Of a stretch of DNA of 64,000 bases, positions 56,386-64,000 are shown in pieces. The stretch is taken from contig NZ_FNXF01000015.1 of NCBI RefSeq assembly GCF_900108485.1, positions 51,591 to 115,590 on the forward strand. The letters are read 5' to 3'. Position 1 is the first letter of the stretch. Each line of letters opens with the position of its first letter. This DNA comes from Rheinheimera pacifica (GTDB lineage Bacteria > Pseudomonadota > Gammaproteobacteria > Enterobacterales > Alteromonadaceae). A model generated the notes under the pieces. That model did no database searches, was not told the origin of the DNA, and worked only from the letters and a program-made list of their open reading frames with translations. Position numbers and translations under genes: made by a program.

Positions 56386-56417
56386 AACACCTGCGGTAAG
56401 TTGCTACCGCAGGTGTT
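56386..56417 (-). terminator. Strong hairpin after the YfcC-type gene
   Basis: Perfect 13-bp stem AACACCTGCGGTA / TACCGCAGGTGTT with a 6-base loop, seven bases past the stop. No T-run, so it may be a Rho-dependent or stabilising 3' end. Confidence 0.6.
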
Positions 56418-56424
56418 ACAGAGT

Positions 56425-57858
56425 TTAATCCGGTTGGCTCAGGTTTGCGCCTGCAGGAGTTTGGGGTTGTACGCTATCGCCATAGTCAAATACTACTGCC
56501 AACACTAATACTACCGAAGCCGCTAACATTAACTTTAACAGCAGGGGCAAACAAAAGCGGAACCAGTGGCCGTAAGGAATACCGGCAATACCGATAATGC
56601 CCATTAATACCGCATTGGTGGGGATAATCATATTAGAAAAGCCATCACCAAACTGATATGCCAGCACGGCAACCTGGCGCGGAATGTCGAGTAAATCGCT
56701 TAGCGGCACCATTAACGGCATAGTGACATAGGCCTGGCCGCTGCCGGAGGGAATAAAGAAATTCAACAGGGTTTGAATAACCAGCATACCCACAGCGGCC
56801 GCTTCTGCGCCGACATAGGATAATGGCAGCGACATACCATGCACCAGCGAGTGCAAAATCTGGCCATCTTCCATAATCAGAGAAATACCGCGTGCCACGC
56901 CAATTAACATTGCGGTGGTGGTCAACTCCATGGCGCCGTCAATAAACTTTTGCGCGGCAGTGTCGGTAGAAATACGGCCCACTACGGCAGTAAACAGGCC
57001 CCAGGCAACAAAGCAGGCGCTTAGCTCGTATAAGTACCAGCCATGCACCCGAATACCATAAGCTACCACGGCAATGGTGCCAACAAAGCTGGCTAAAATC
57101 AGTTTATGGTTTAGTGCCAGCTGCGGGTAAGTGGCGGTTTGTTTATCACCCAGCGGGCAGGGTAAATCGGCTACCATCGAGTTAGCCGGATCAGCCAGTA
57201 CCTTTTTGGCGTAGCTCCAGACATGATGAAAACCAATCAGCACAAAGGGAATAAAAATCGCCAACCGCAGTTCCATGCCCGACAGTACCGGCACTTCGGC
57301 AATTTGCTGGGCAATAATCACTGTAAAAGGGTTAATAGCCGATACGCCATAACCAATGCCGTAACCGGCGACGGTCATGCCGACAGCGGTCATCGCATCC
57401 AGCCGCATCGCTTTACACAGCGCAACTAAAATCAGCACAAAGGGAATATACTCACCGGCAGTGCCGATAGCGCTGGACGCCATGGCAAAACAGAACACCA
57501 CCATAAAGATCAGCATATGTGGCTTTTCGCCAAACCGGGTCAGCAGGCGGCCGATCAGCGCATCTACCGTGCCGGTAGCGCGGGCGATAGACAGCACACC
57601 GCCTAAAATCATCACAAAGAAAATCACATCCTGGGCGCTGGCAAAAGCGCGTGGTATGGCGGTTAACAATTGCCACGGGCTTAAGTACTGGCGTTCTTCT
57701 ACTAAAGCAAAGGTGCCGGGCACCACTGCAGAGCGGCCATTGGCCAGGGTTTGGGTTTCAAAAAAGCCTTGCGGTACTATCCAGGTGGCGATCATCGCCA
57801 GTACCATCATGCCAAACAGCAAAGTAAGGGTGTGTGGTACCCGTAAAAATTTAGCCAT
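56425..57858 (-). CDS. YfcC-family ion/carboxylate transporter
   Basis: 477 residues, about 12-13 membrane helices. DcuC-like fold with GGVLSIARATGTVDALIGRL, MASSAIGTAGEYIPFVLILV and FFIPSGSGQAYVTMPLMVPL plus QFGDGFSNMIIPTNAVLMG, matching YfcC/DcuC signatures. Predicted uptake or exchange of a carboxylate or amino acid; substrate unknown. Confidence 0.88.
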   Translation of the reverse strand: MAKFLRVPHTLTLLFGMMVLAMIATWIVPQGFFETQTLANGRSAVVPGTFALVEERQYLSPWQLLTAIPRAFASAQDVIFFVMILGGVLSIARATGTVDALIGRLLTRFGEKPHMLIFMVVFCFAMASSAIGTAGEYIPFVLILVALCKAMRLDAMTAVGMTVAGYGIGYGVSAINPFTVIIAQQIAEVPVLSGMELRLAIFIPFVLIGFHHVWSYAKKVLADPANSMVADLPCPLGDKQTATYPQLALNHKLILASFVGTIAVVAYGIRVHGWYLYELSACFVAWGLFTAVVGRISTDTAAQKFIDGAMELTTTAMLIGVARGISLIMEDGQILHSLVHGMSLPLSYVGAEAAAVGMLVIQTLLNFFIPSGSGQAYVTMPLMVPLSDLLDIPRQVAVLAYQFGDGFSNMIIPTNAVLMGIIGIAGIPYGHWFRFCLPLLLKLMLAASVVLVLAVVFDYGDSVQPQTPAGANLSQPD

Positions 57859-57960
57859 AGGAGAAAAAGCCCTGTATCGAATCGTTATTATGTACTGCTG
57901 AGCAGTCGTTATTTCGGCGCGACAGTCTACCTCAGGGCGGCGTACAGAACAAATCAGCGG

Positions 57961-58653
57961 CTACAAAGGCTGTGTTGTGTTAGGTAAGGCATGTTGCCGG
58001 CACTGTAATATGGCGGTATTTAACGCAGGTAGATATTGGCTGGCAAAGGTTGGAGACAGATAAAACCCGGTGCCGCGGCTGTGGTGTTTTTTTAGCAGCA
58101 GCTGATGTTGCTCTATGCTGGATTGTACGCTGGCAAGCAAAGAAAAAGGCAGGGATACGGCGTTTATCCGGTGGTTTAACAGCAGGGGTATCAGCTCGTT
58201 GTAATCAGATACCGGATAAATATTGTTGTAGCCCTGGCGGGCCAGATGGTCTTGTTGCGGTGAACCGCGCTTAACGGCAATAGATAATTGCTTATCGTCT
58301 AAATTAAGGCTGTTGTCTTTAAATAAAAAATAGTCATGATCTATTTTTACATATTGGCTTGGCTGCAAATACGCGCTGCGTTGTTCAGTAAAGCCCAGCG
58401 AAAAGCCAATATCCAGTTCATTTTCTGCCAGCATTTTCAATAAGCGGTTAGTCGGCATGGCCTGCCACTGAATATCAATATTCAGCTGTTGCTCAATGCA
58501 GTCGGTTACTTCTTTATAGCCAAATTCATGCTCTGGCAGAATTTTATTGTTTTGCAATTGCAGGGCAGGGAAAGATTCAACAGTACCCCCCCGAATAATT
58601 ATTGGCTCTGTCGTAGCAGGCAAAGTGCTGAGCATAACCAACAAAATAAACAT
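57961..58653 (-). CDS. Periplasmic binding-protein-like (SBP family 3)
   Basis: 230 residues with a signal peptide (about 1-16). Pattern FGYKEVTDCIEQQLNIDIQW, then AENELDIGFSLGFTEQRSAY, as in amino-acid-binding folds. No transport genes adjacent. Second orphan of this type in the window (the other is at 15123). Confidence 0.72.
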   Translation of the reverse strand: MFILLVMLSTLPATTEPIIIRGGTVESFPALQLQNNKILPEHEFGYKEVTDCIEQQLNIDIQWQAMPTNRLLKMLAENELDIGFSLGFTEQRSAYLQPSQYVKIDHDYFLFKDNSLNLDDKQLSIAVKRGSPQQDHLARQGYNNIYPVSDYNELIPLLLNHRINAVSLPFSLLASVQSSIEQHQLLLKKHHSRGTGFYLSPTFASQYLPALNTAILQCRQHALPNTTQPL

Positions 58654-58750
58654 TTATTATGTCCTTTAATATTTCGGATAAAAGGGCCATAGTATTTCGT
58701 AATTTGTTTAATTTGTCAGCTATTTAATATACTTTGGCAGGTATTTGGCG

Positions 58751-59782
58751 CTACAACCTAATAACCAGGGTGTCGGCCAGTTTGTCCTGAATGGCCTGAC
58801 GGTTTGGGTCCCAGTATACTTGCAAAAAGCCCAGCAAGCCGGTGGCGATACCAGCACTGTAACCACCCTGACGGCCAAAAGCGCCCCACAGCGAGATCGG
58901 CTTGTTGTCCAGTTGCACTACGCGAATGCCGCATAATTTTTTGCCAATAGTCTGGCCATTATTCCAGGCTATAAACAGCGTAAAATAGCCGATAGCCCAG
59001 CCAAAACCGATACCTAAATCGGCCAGGATACCCTGCACCCATTTCAGTATACTGTGATCAGACTTTTGCAACCGTTGCCACAGCGATGCTCTGGTAATTG
59101 ATGTGACAGGCTCCGGCTCGGTTGTTGTACCTTGTACTGTCGCGCTCATTTGTTCTACCGTAGCGCCAATTTTGAGGCTGGTAATTGCTTCTGTCATCAC
59201 TGAAGCTTTTTCGCTGGCAGACAACTGGCTTATATCCAGTAAGTCGCTAAGCATTTCTTCCCGTTCGGCAATGCTTAGCTGGGTTTTCTGCAGTTGTTGC
59301 ACTACTGCCTGCAACTGTTTTTGGGCACAGGCTGCATCGCAGTCGGCCTGGCTTAACCGCAAGGCATTCGCCGATACGGCGGTGCTGTCAGTCACACGTT
59401 TAATCGCAGTGTCAGAGGGTAGCGACGATGTCCAGTTATGGCTGGTAAACAGCACCAGTGCCGTACAGGCCAGAATAGCTACCTGCCCGGTTTTGGCCGC
59501 CTGCCAGCGTGACCATGCCAGGTACGTCAGCATAGGCAACAGAAAAATCAGGCTGCCGGAAGTAAGGGCGGCAATAAAAAAACCGTCAATCAGTATCGCC
59601 ACACCACGGCGCGCCGGCCTGGCCAATGGCTTGCCAATTAACTCCGGTGCTACAGCAAATACATGTGGCGTAACCACACGCCGTACCTGGCGCTCCGTAA
59701 GCTGTTTACCGCTGCTATCAACAAAGGTGTCGGGTGCCACTTCAGAAATTGTAGCATTATCGGCAGGGGGGATTGTGCTCAT
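58751..59782 (-). CDS. RDD-family membrane protein
   Basis: 343 residues. RDD signature split: ARRGVAILIDGFFIAALTSG near residue 60 and NGQTIGKKLCGIRVVQLDN near 280, with QDKLADTLVI at the end. A long soluble helical insertion (about 130-240) lies between membrane helices. Family role is uncertain; some act in sodium/proton exchange. Confidence 0.85.
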   Translation of the reverse strand: MSTIPPADNATISEVAPDTFVDSSGKQLTERQVRRVVTPHVFAVAPELIGKPLARPARRGVAILIDGFFIAALTSGSLIFLLPMLTYLAWSRWQAAKTGQVAILACTALVLFTSHNWTSSLPSDTAIKRVTDSTAVSANALRLSQADCDAACAQKQLQAVVQQLQKTQLSIAEREEMLSDLLDISQLSASEKASVMTEAITSLKIGATVEQMSATVQGTTTEPEPVTSITRASLWQRLQKSDHSILKWVQGILADLGIGFGWAIGYFTLFIAWNNGQTIGKKLCGIRVVQLDNKPISLWGAFGRQGGYSAGIATGLLGFLQVYWDPNRQAIQDKLADTLVIRL

Positions 59783-59916
59783 AGCTTATCGGGCTCTAAC
59801 TGGCTGAATTAAAATTACTTTAAACAGAGCGCGCAGCTAATGCAATGCGCAAAACATAACTTTGGCCACTCAGGCTGTAGCCGTTATCAATTTAGCTATG
59901 CGAAATACTTATTAAA

Positions 59917-60444
59917 TCAAACACATGTTTGCAGCCAAATCCATTGTTGCGCCGTAATACCAAGGCGTTCAGCAAATGCCATATAGTCATCACACTGTGC
60001 TTTGTCTGGTGTTTTGCTGCGTGCCAGTAACCAGGCGTAGTCTGTTGACGGGCCTACAACCAGCACCAGGCTGTAGTCAGCGCTTAGTTTGGCTACATTA
60101 TAGCTGCCGTAAAAAGGGCCAAAAAACGATACCTTAAGCGCGCCGGTATTGCTGTCGCCAACAAAGTAAGCCTTGCCTTCAGCCTGTTGCCACTCGTTAT
60201 CTGCAGCATTAAAACCGCGGTTAATTACTTTAACGCCGCCATCATCGCGTAAGCTGTAGTTAGCCGTTACTTCGGTTAAACCACGCTCAAAACGGTGGTC
60301 CAACCGGGCAATTTCATGCCATTCGCCCAGATAGCGGTTAAGTTCAAACGGTGTTACCGGTTTAACACCATCCGGCACGCCGGTACAACTTTGCAGCAAC
60401 ATGCTACTGGCTAAAAGTAATGCAATTTTAAGCAAAAATTTCAT
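59917..60444 (-). CDS. blc: Bacterial lipocalin (outer-membrane lipoprotein)
   Basis: 175 residues. Lipobox LQSC. Lipocalin signature RYLGEWHEIARLDHRFERGL and later DYSLVLVVGPSTDYAWLLAR. Binds lysophospholipids in E. coli. Confidence 0.93.
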   Translation of the reverse strand: MKFLLKIALLLASSMLLQSCTGVPDGVKPVTPFELNRYLGEWHEIARLDHRFERGLTEVTANYSLRDDGGVKVINRGFNAADNEWQQAEGKAYFVGDSNTGALKVSFFGPFYGSYNVAKLSADYSLVLVVGPSTDYAWLLARSKTPDKAQCDDYMAFAERLGITAQQWIWLQTCV

Positions 60445-60548
60445 AACAACCTTTTGTTTTGGCCGTAAAACACTAATACTACGCCGCTAAACCGGCTTTG
60501 TATCAATTAAGCTGCACATTTCTGTACTGGTGCGGGGGAGTTAAGCAG

Positions 60549-61130
60549 ATGTCACCGCGTATTTTACTGGTCAGTGATATATTTGGCCTTTGTACCGGGC
60601 TTAACCGGCTGGCACAGGATTTGGCCGCCAATGCGGCTGTGCAGATACAGCTTATCGATCCCTATCAGGGCACGGCGCAACAGTTTGCCGATGAGCAACA
60701 GGCTTATGCCGCTTACAGCACCCAGTGTGGCCATGATATTTATGCCGGGCAGGTTTTGCAGGCACTGCAAACAGTACAGCAGCCGTTTGAGCTTGCTATT
60801 GGTTTTAGCGCCGGTGCCAGTGCACTATGGCGAGCTTTGGCGGGCATAGAAACCAGCACAGTAAAACAGGCAGTATTATTTTACCCCGGTCAAATTCACC
60901 GGCATCTGTGTGTGACGCCGCAAGTGCCAACGCAGGTAATCTTTGGCGATAGCGAGCCGCATTTTGCTGTTGCCGATATCTGCGCGCAGTTGCAGCAACA
61001 ACCGGCAGTAAGTGCCGTTACCACGCCGTTTGCCCATGGTTTTATGAACCCGGCATCCAAAGCTTTTAACGAGGCAGCTTACCGGCAGTATCTGGCAGTG
61101 TTAACCCGGCTAGCGGTTGGGCATACTTAG
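60549..61130 (+). CDS. Dienelactone-hydrolase-like protein
   Basis: 193 residues from the ATG at 60549 (GGGGGAG upstream; the opening at 60498 has none). Core VSDIFGLCTGLNRLAQDLA, nucleophile in GFSAGASALWRAL (Ser; classic DLH has Cys) and His in FAHGFMNPAS. Possible esterase; substrate unknown. Confidence 0.75.
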   Translation: MSPRILLVSDIFGLCTGLNRLAQDLAANAAVQIQLIDPYQGTAQQFADEQQAYAAYSTQCGHDIYAGQVLQALQTVQQPFELAIGFSAGASALWRALAGIETSTVKQAVLFYPGQIHRHLCVTPQVPTQVIFGDSEPHFAVADICAQLQQQPAVSAVTTPFAHGFMNPASKAFNEAAYRQYLAVLTRLAVGHT

Positions 61131-61163
61131 TTAACAACATTATTAAACACAACATCAGGCATT

Positions 61164-61433
61164 ATGGAAAAACCTAATAAAACCAAGAAGAAAACCGCAG
61201 GCTTTTACTGGTTACTAACATTGTTTACCGGCGCTGCATGGGTCGGCTGCGCATTGATTTTTGCCGATCTTTGCCTGAGTTTTGGTGGCGGCAATAACAG
61301 TGGTTGTACAAGCACCTTTGATTATCCGGATATTATTACCGCTATTGCTATTATCGGTGTAGCAATATTAATTCCGGTGTTCTGTGTTGCTGGCTTTGTG
61401 GCACTGGTAGTGACGTTTTTCCGGCGATCGTAA
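61164..61433 (+). CDS. Small two-helix membrane protein, unknown
   Basis: 89 residues with a basic start (MEKPNKTKKK), a helix at about 12-37 and another at about 57-83. Four cysteines, three of them in the first helix and loop. Nothing recognised. Confidence 0.65.
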   Translation: MEKPNKTKKKTAGFYWLLTLFTGAAWVGCALIFADLCLSFGGGNNSGCTSTFDYPDIITAIAIIGVAILIPVFCVAGFVALVVTFFRRS

Positions 61434-61485
61434 ACCACATTTCGGTCCAGCCAACATCTGAGAACAGTTGCAGCAGCTACTGCGC

Positions 61486-61689
61486 TCAGTTGTGTTGTTC
61501 CAGCTCAGCCAGCCTGGTTTTTAGCTGCTCATTACGTTGTTTTTCTTTTTGCAGCATCAGTTTTAGCTGCACTACTTTGGCTGCAACCTCATCATCTTGC
61601 AACGCTTTAAGCCGTGGCTCGCCGCTTTGTGGGTCGATGATCTTTTTTGCTCTGGCATTGCAGGTGGGGCAGCTGTGTACATCAGACAT
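61486..61689 (-). CDS. Small CxxC/coiled-coil protein
   Basis: 67 residues: a CPTCNARAKK half zinc ribbon, then a charged coiled coil (KVVQLKLMLQKEKQRNEQLK). It diverges from the marR gene, and the shared gap holds two inverted repeats. Function unknown. Confidence 0.7.
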   Translation of the reverse strand: MSDVHSCPTCNARAKKIIDPQSGEPRLKALQDDEVAAKVVQLKLMLQKEKQRNEQLKTRLAELEQHN

Positions 61690-61720
61690 TATTAACTCCT
61701 AACTGGTTTTTGCTGTATTG

Positions 61721-61768
61721 GTTGATATAATCAACTTAATTATTGGGTTTTTAGTTGATAATGTCAAC
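61721..61768. promoter_or_regulatory. Paired MarR-type operators
   Basis: Two 15-bp inverted repeats, GTTGATATAATCAAC (61721) and GTTGATAATGTCAAC (61754), 33 bp apart (about three helical turns), between the divergent small gene and marR. TATAAT at 61726 lies in the first. Layout fits autoregulation by the MarR protein encoded next. Confidence 0.65.
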
Positions 61769-61794
61769 TTGTTGATGGTGTTTAAGGCAGCGTT

Positions 61795-62226
61795 ATGGAT
61801 GAAAAGCGGGATTTGCTCGACCAACTGCAACAGCTAACTGCGGAATTACGCGGCCAGTTTTTTCAGCAACTGGCCCCAGAATTACCGGGGCTAACAGCAA
61901 TGCATGGCCGCCTGCTGCTGATGCTGGCTGTAAAACCAGGCAGCACAGCGCAGCAACTAACACAGCTTTTAAGGCGGGATAAAGCGCAAATTACCCGGTT
62001 GTTAAATGACTTACAGCAAGCTGCTTTATTACAGCGCCAAAACGATCCTGCAGATGGCAGGCGCCAGCTACTGGTATTGTCGGCACAAGGCCAGCAATTA
62101 GCCGCAGAGCTAAAGGCAAAAAAACGCCAGATAGCCGGCAAAATGCTGGTTGGCCTAACTACAGAGCAGCAAGCGCAGGTAGCGCAAGCGCTGGCGCAGA
62201 TGTACCAGAACTTAGTAAATACTTAA
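61795..62226 (+). CDS. MarR-family transcriptional regulator
   Basis: 143 residues. Winged helix-turn-helix: LTQLLRRDKAQITRLLNDLQ and the wing RQNDPADGRRQLLVLSAQG. No Cys in the protein, so it is not a classical thiol-sensing OhrR even though an OsmC-type gene is nearby. The likely ligand is unknown. Confidence 0.92.
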   Translation: MDEKRDLLDQLQQLTAELRGQFFQQLAPELPGLTAMHGRLLLMLAVKPGSTAQQLTQLLRRDKAQITRLLNDLQQAALLQRQNDPADGRRQLLVLSAQGQQLAAELKAKKRQIAGKMLVGLTTEQQAQVAQALAQMYQNLVNT

Positions 62227-62298
62227 GTTACTGCGCTAGTGCAGTTGTGGGAAATACCAGTAACGGCAGCCAGAGAGCAGAAGCATTTTTTGCTGAAT

Positions 62299-62523
62299 TT
62301 ATGGCGTGACTGGCACAGCTTCCAATAGCGCCACAATAGTGCTGTTATTGTTTAACCCGGCTAAATCAAGCAGGTAGCCTTTTTCCAGCGCTTGCATACT
62401 TTGGTTTGCCAGCAGCTCTTTTACCCGCTGCTCTTCATTATTAACAATGGCGGTTTTCAGTGCCGCATAGTGCATAAAACTACGTGACTCTTCTTCAGGT
62501 TGCTCAGTTTGCTCAGATGTCAT
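62299..62523 (-). CDS. Small protein of unknown function
   Basis: 74 residues with a GGAG site upstream of the ATG. Acidic N-terminus then a helical ankyrin-like half repeat (AALKTAIVNNEEQRVKELLA). No recognised family. Confidence 0.65.
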   Translation of the reverse strand: MTSEQTEQPEEESRSFMHYAALKTAIVNNEEQRVKELLANQSMQALEKGYLLDLAGLNNNSTIVALLEAVPVTP

Positions 62524-62550
62524 TAATCAGGCTCCATTGTGTTTAAAGCG

Positions 62551-62577
62551 GCCCGTTTTAACGCTATTAAAACGGGC
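62551..62577. terminator. Hairpin after osmC
   Basis: 9-bp stem GCCCGTTTT / AAAACGGGC with a 9-base loop, 40 bp downstream of the OsmC-type stop; T-run weak on both strands. Confidence 0.55.
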
Positions 62578-62617
62578 TTTATTAGTTACCCTGAGATAGC
62601 TAACTAACTCAGCTTAA

Positions 62618-63055
62618 TTAACTACCTTCAAACGAGGTAATATCCAAGGTAACATCGCACGTTAATAACCTGGATATCGGGCAGGTTAGTTTGGCCTCTA
62701 CCGCCGCTTTTTCAAAATCTGCACCGCTCATACCCGGTACTTTGGCATCTAACCAAATTTCGGATTTTGAGATAGTAAAACCGTCACCTTCTTTTACCAG
62801 TGTAATAGCTACCTTAGATGCTAAGCTACCTTTACTAAAGCCGAGCTTCGCCAGGCCAAAAGACAGCGCCATCGTAAAACACGATGCATGCGCCGCAGCG
62901 ATTTGCTCTTCCGGGTTGGTGCCTGCTTTGTCTTCAAACCGGGTATTAAAGCCATAAGGCTGATCTTTCAAAGCGCCCGATTCAGTAGAAACATGTCCTT
63001 TACCGTCTTTGCCAAGACCTTCATATTTTGCAGTAGCCCATTTGATAATAGCCAT
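62618..63055 (-). CDS. OsmC/Ohr-family peroxidase
   Basis: 145 residues. Cys59-type site in AAAHASCFTMALSFGL and second Cys in AKLTCPISRLL, the redox pair of OsmC peroxidases; GTNPEEQIAAAH is characteristic. Detoxifies organic hydroperoxides. An inverted repeat GATAAC / GTTATC (63088-63105) lies upstream. Confidence 0.92.
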   Translation of the reverse strand: MAIIKWATAKYEGLGKDGKGHVSTESGALKDQPYGFNTRFEDKAGTNPEEQIAAAHASCFTMALSFGLAKLGFSKGSLASKVAITLVKEGDGFTISKSEIWLDAKVPGMSGADFEKAAVEAKLTCPISRLLTCDVTLDITSFEGS

Positions 63056-63500
63056 GTGGTTCTCCTTAGTTGATAAGCAGTGTTGTCGATAACGAGAATG
63101 TTATCCGCGCGGTTAAGCTACCCATACTGCAGCAAGAGCTGTTCCAGACTGGCAAGAGCGCGCCAGCAGGGCGTTTTAGCAAAAGCCCCCTTTGCCCGGC
63201 CCGGTAAGGTATTCACGGTAGGGAGGGAGAATTGTAAAAATTGCAGGGTTTAACGAACTTGGCATCAAGCCAACTGAAATACCTGTTCAAAAACACAGTT
63301 TGGTCTTTGAGTTTTTTATCAGCAACTCGCGGGTGCAAAAACTGCAAGTTGCAACAACAAAAATTGCTACAAGATAAAAATGCTTGATTTACATTCAACT
63401 AGCGACCTAGACTGGAACTAATTTTGCAACTTGCGGGATTCGAGCAACGCAACTCGCGGGTTTTGATCCTTTGAATAAGCTGCTATGTGAATTGGGGAAT
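63056..63500. other. Gap before the terminal cassette gene
   Basis: 445 bp without a convincing gene. It holds the osmC upstream inverted repeat (63088-63105) and, from about 63225, AT-rich sequence with three copies of a GCAACTYGCGGG motif (63322, 63426, 63449). No integrase or attI was recognised. Confidence 0.6.
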
Positions 63501-63968
63501 ATGAGCATTTTAAGGAAAGAAGCACTTTGGATGAGGAGAAAAATCGAGTCCATTGCTTACGATGATACGCTCCTTTTCAGTCCTGATTTCCCAATAAACG
63601 CATGTAAGCATGCTTCTTTGTTATATTGCTTCCATATGAGAAAGAAAGGTTTTAGCGGGCCATTAGAGCTTGTGTTTGGTGTATCTCCAATGCGTGCCAG
63701 TGAAGTTGGGCATTGGTGGGTTGAAAGTGGTAGTACATTAATCGATATAACCGCTGATCAATTTAACCTGATTTCTGATAATGCGCTAAGTAACAAAATA
63801 AAGAAGAAAAGACAGTATTTATCGGTATATTGCTGTCCGATTGAGCAAGCTCCACACCTAAAAGTGTTCAATACAGTTTCAAAGGAACGTAGGGCTTGGA
63901 ATGCTGACGAAATCAGTGAAGATTATCTTGAGAATTTAGAAATATTGTACGGTCGTTTGTCTGGATAG
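63501..63968 (+). CDS. Unknown protein, possible papain-like fold, in an integron cassette
   Basis: 155 residues from the ATG at 63501 (GGGGAAT upstream; TTG at 63471 and ATG at 63531 are alternatives). Clearly richer in A+T than its neighbours. A Cys-His-Asp arrangement, Cys35 (NACKHASLL), His71 (GHWWVE) and Asp82 (LIDITADQF), looks like transglutaminase/papain-type folds. The reading frame is followed within 7 bases by an attC-like sequence, so it is probably a gene cassette. Confidence 0.65.
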   Translation: MSILRKEALWMRRKIESIAYDDTLLFSPDFPINACKHASLLYCFHMRKKGFSGPLELVFGVSPMRASEVGHWWVESGSTLIDITADQFNLISDNALSNKIKKKRQYLSVYCCPIEQAPHLKVFNTVSKERRAWNADEISEDYLENLEILYGRLSG

Positions 63969-63974
63969 AAATTC

Positions 63975-64000
63975 ACATAACAAACGCCTAAAACAACGCG
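63975..64000 (+). other. Start of a probable integron attC site (cut by window end)
   Basis: ACATAACAAACGCCTAAAAC followed by AACGCG resembles the left end of Vibrio-type attC repeats (TAACAAACGCCT...CAACGCG). Only the first 26 bases are in the window, so the partner end cannot be checked. Confidence 0.65.

Overview
The window is about 64 kb of a gammaproteobacterial chromosome. Gene order (lolB-ispE-prs opposite hemA-prfA-prmC-kdsA; a metT-leuW-gln-type tRNA operon; rplY-pth-ychF), protein similarity and the many Gln-rich envelope proteins suggest the Rheinheimera/Alishewanella/Arsukibacterium group or a close relative. This placement is inferred from recalled families; no search was run.

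Left region (1-15 kb, + strand): one tightly packed run of genes, many overlapping by 4-17 bp. It encodes the 3' part of a DUF3570 outer-membrane barrel, a small secreted protein, a TPR/coiled-coil periplasmic protein, two TPR lipoproteins, a small secreted protein, ExbB, two different ExbDs and a TonB/AgmX-like protein. It continues into a single-haem secreted protein, a two-haem LamG lipoprotein and a Tat-exported DUF1501-like protein. It looks like a proton-driven trans-envelope machine tied to surface or periplasmic haem proteins, and I know of no described function. An orphan periplasmic binding protein and ApbE follow.

Middle (17-50 kb): mostly housekeeping and small modules. These are acnA, an MscS channel, an SPFH gene with a previously easy-to-miss 57-aa ribbon-helix-helix gene, an AEC transporter, a GIY-YIG protein, rhlE, a Xre-RES toxin-antitoxin pair, ppiC, aguA/aguB (putrescine from agmatine), a peroxiredoxin-like protein, ubiF, four tRNAs (Met-Leu-Gln-Gln), a soluble PAS-MCP, ychF-pth-rplY, prs-ispE-lolB, hemA-prfA-prmC, a REC-DUF3369-HD-GYP regulator, sirB2-like, kdsA, and a LytTR regulator with two histidine kinases.

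Right region (48.5-64 kb): M14-like peptidase and alpha/beta hydrolase, HAD phosphatase, an S4 protein, a DTW-domain tRNA modification enzyme with an ERIC element and a decayed duplicate of its 3' end, an RluA-type synthase, yaiI, nnrD, aceK, a YfcC transporter, an RDD protein, lipocalin, a DLH-like hydrolase, MarR, OsmC and small unknowns. The last 0.5 kb is AT-rich and ends in the first bases of what looks like an integron attC site, so the window probably stops at the edge of a gene-cassette array.
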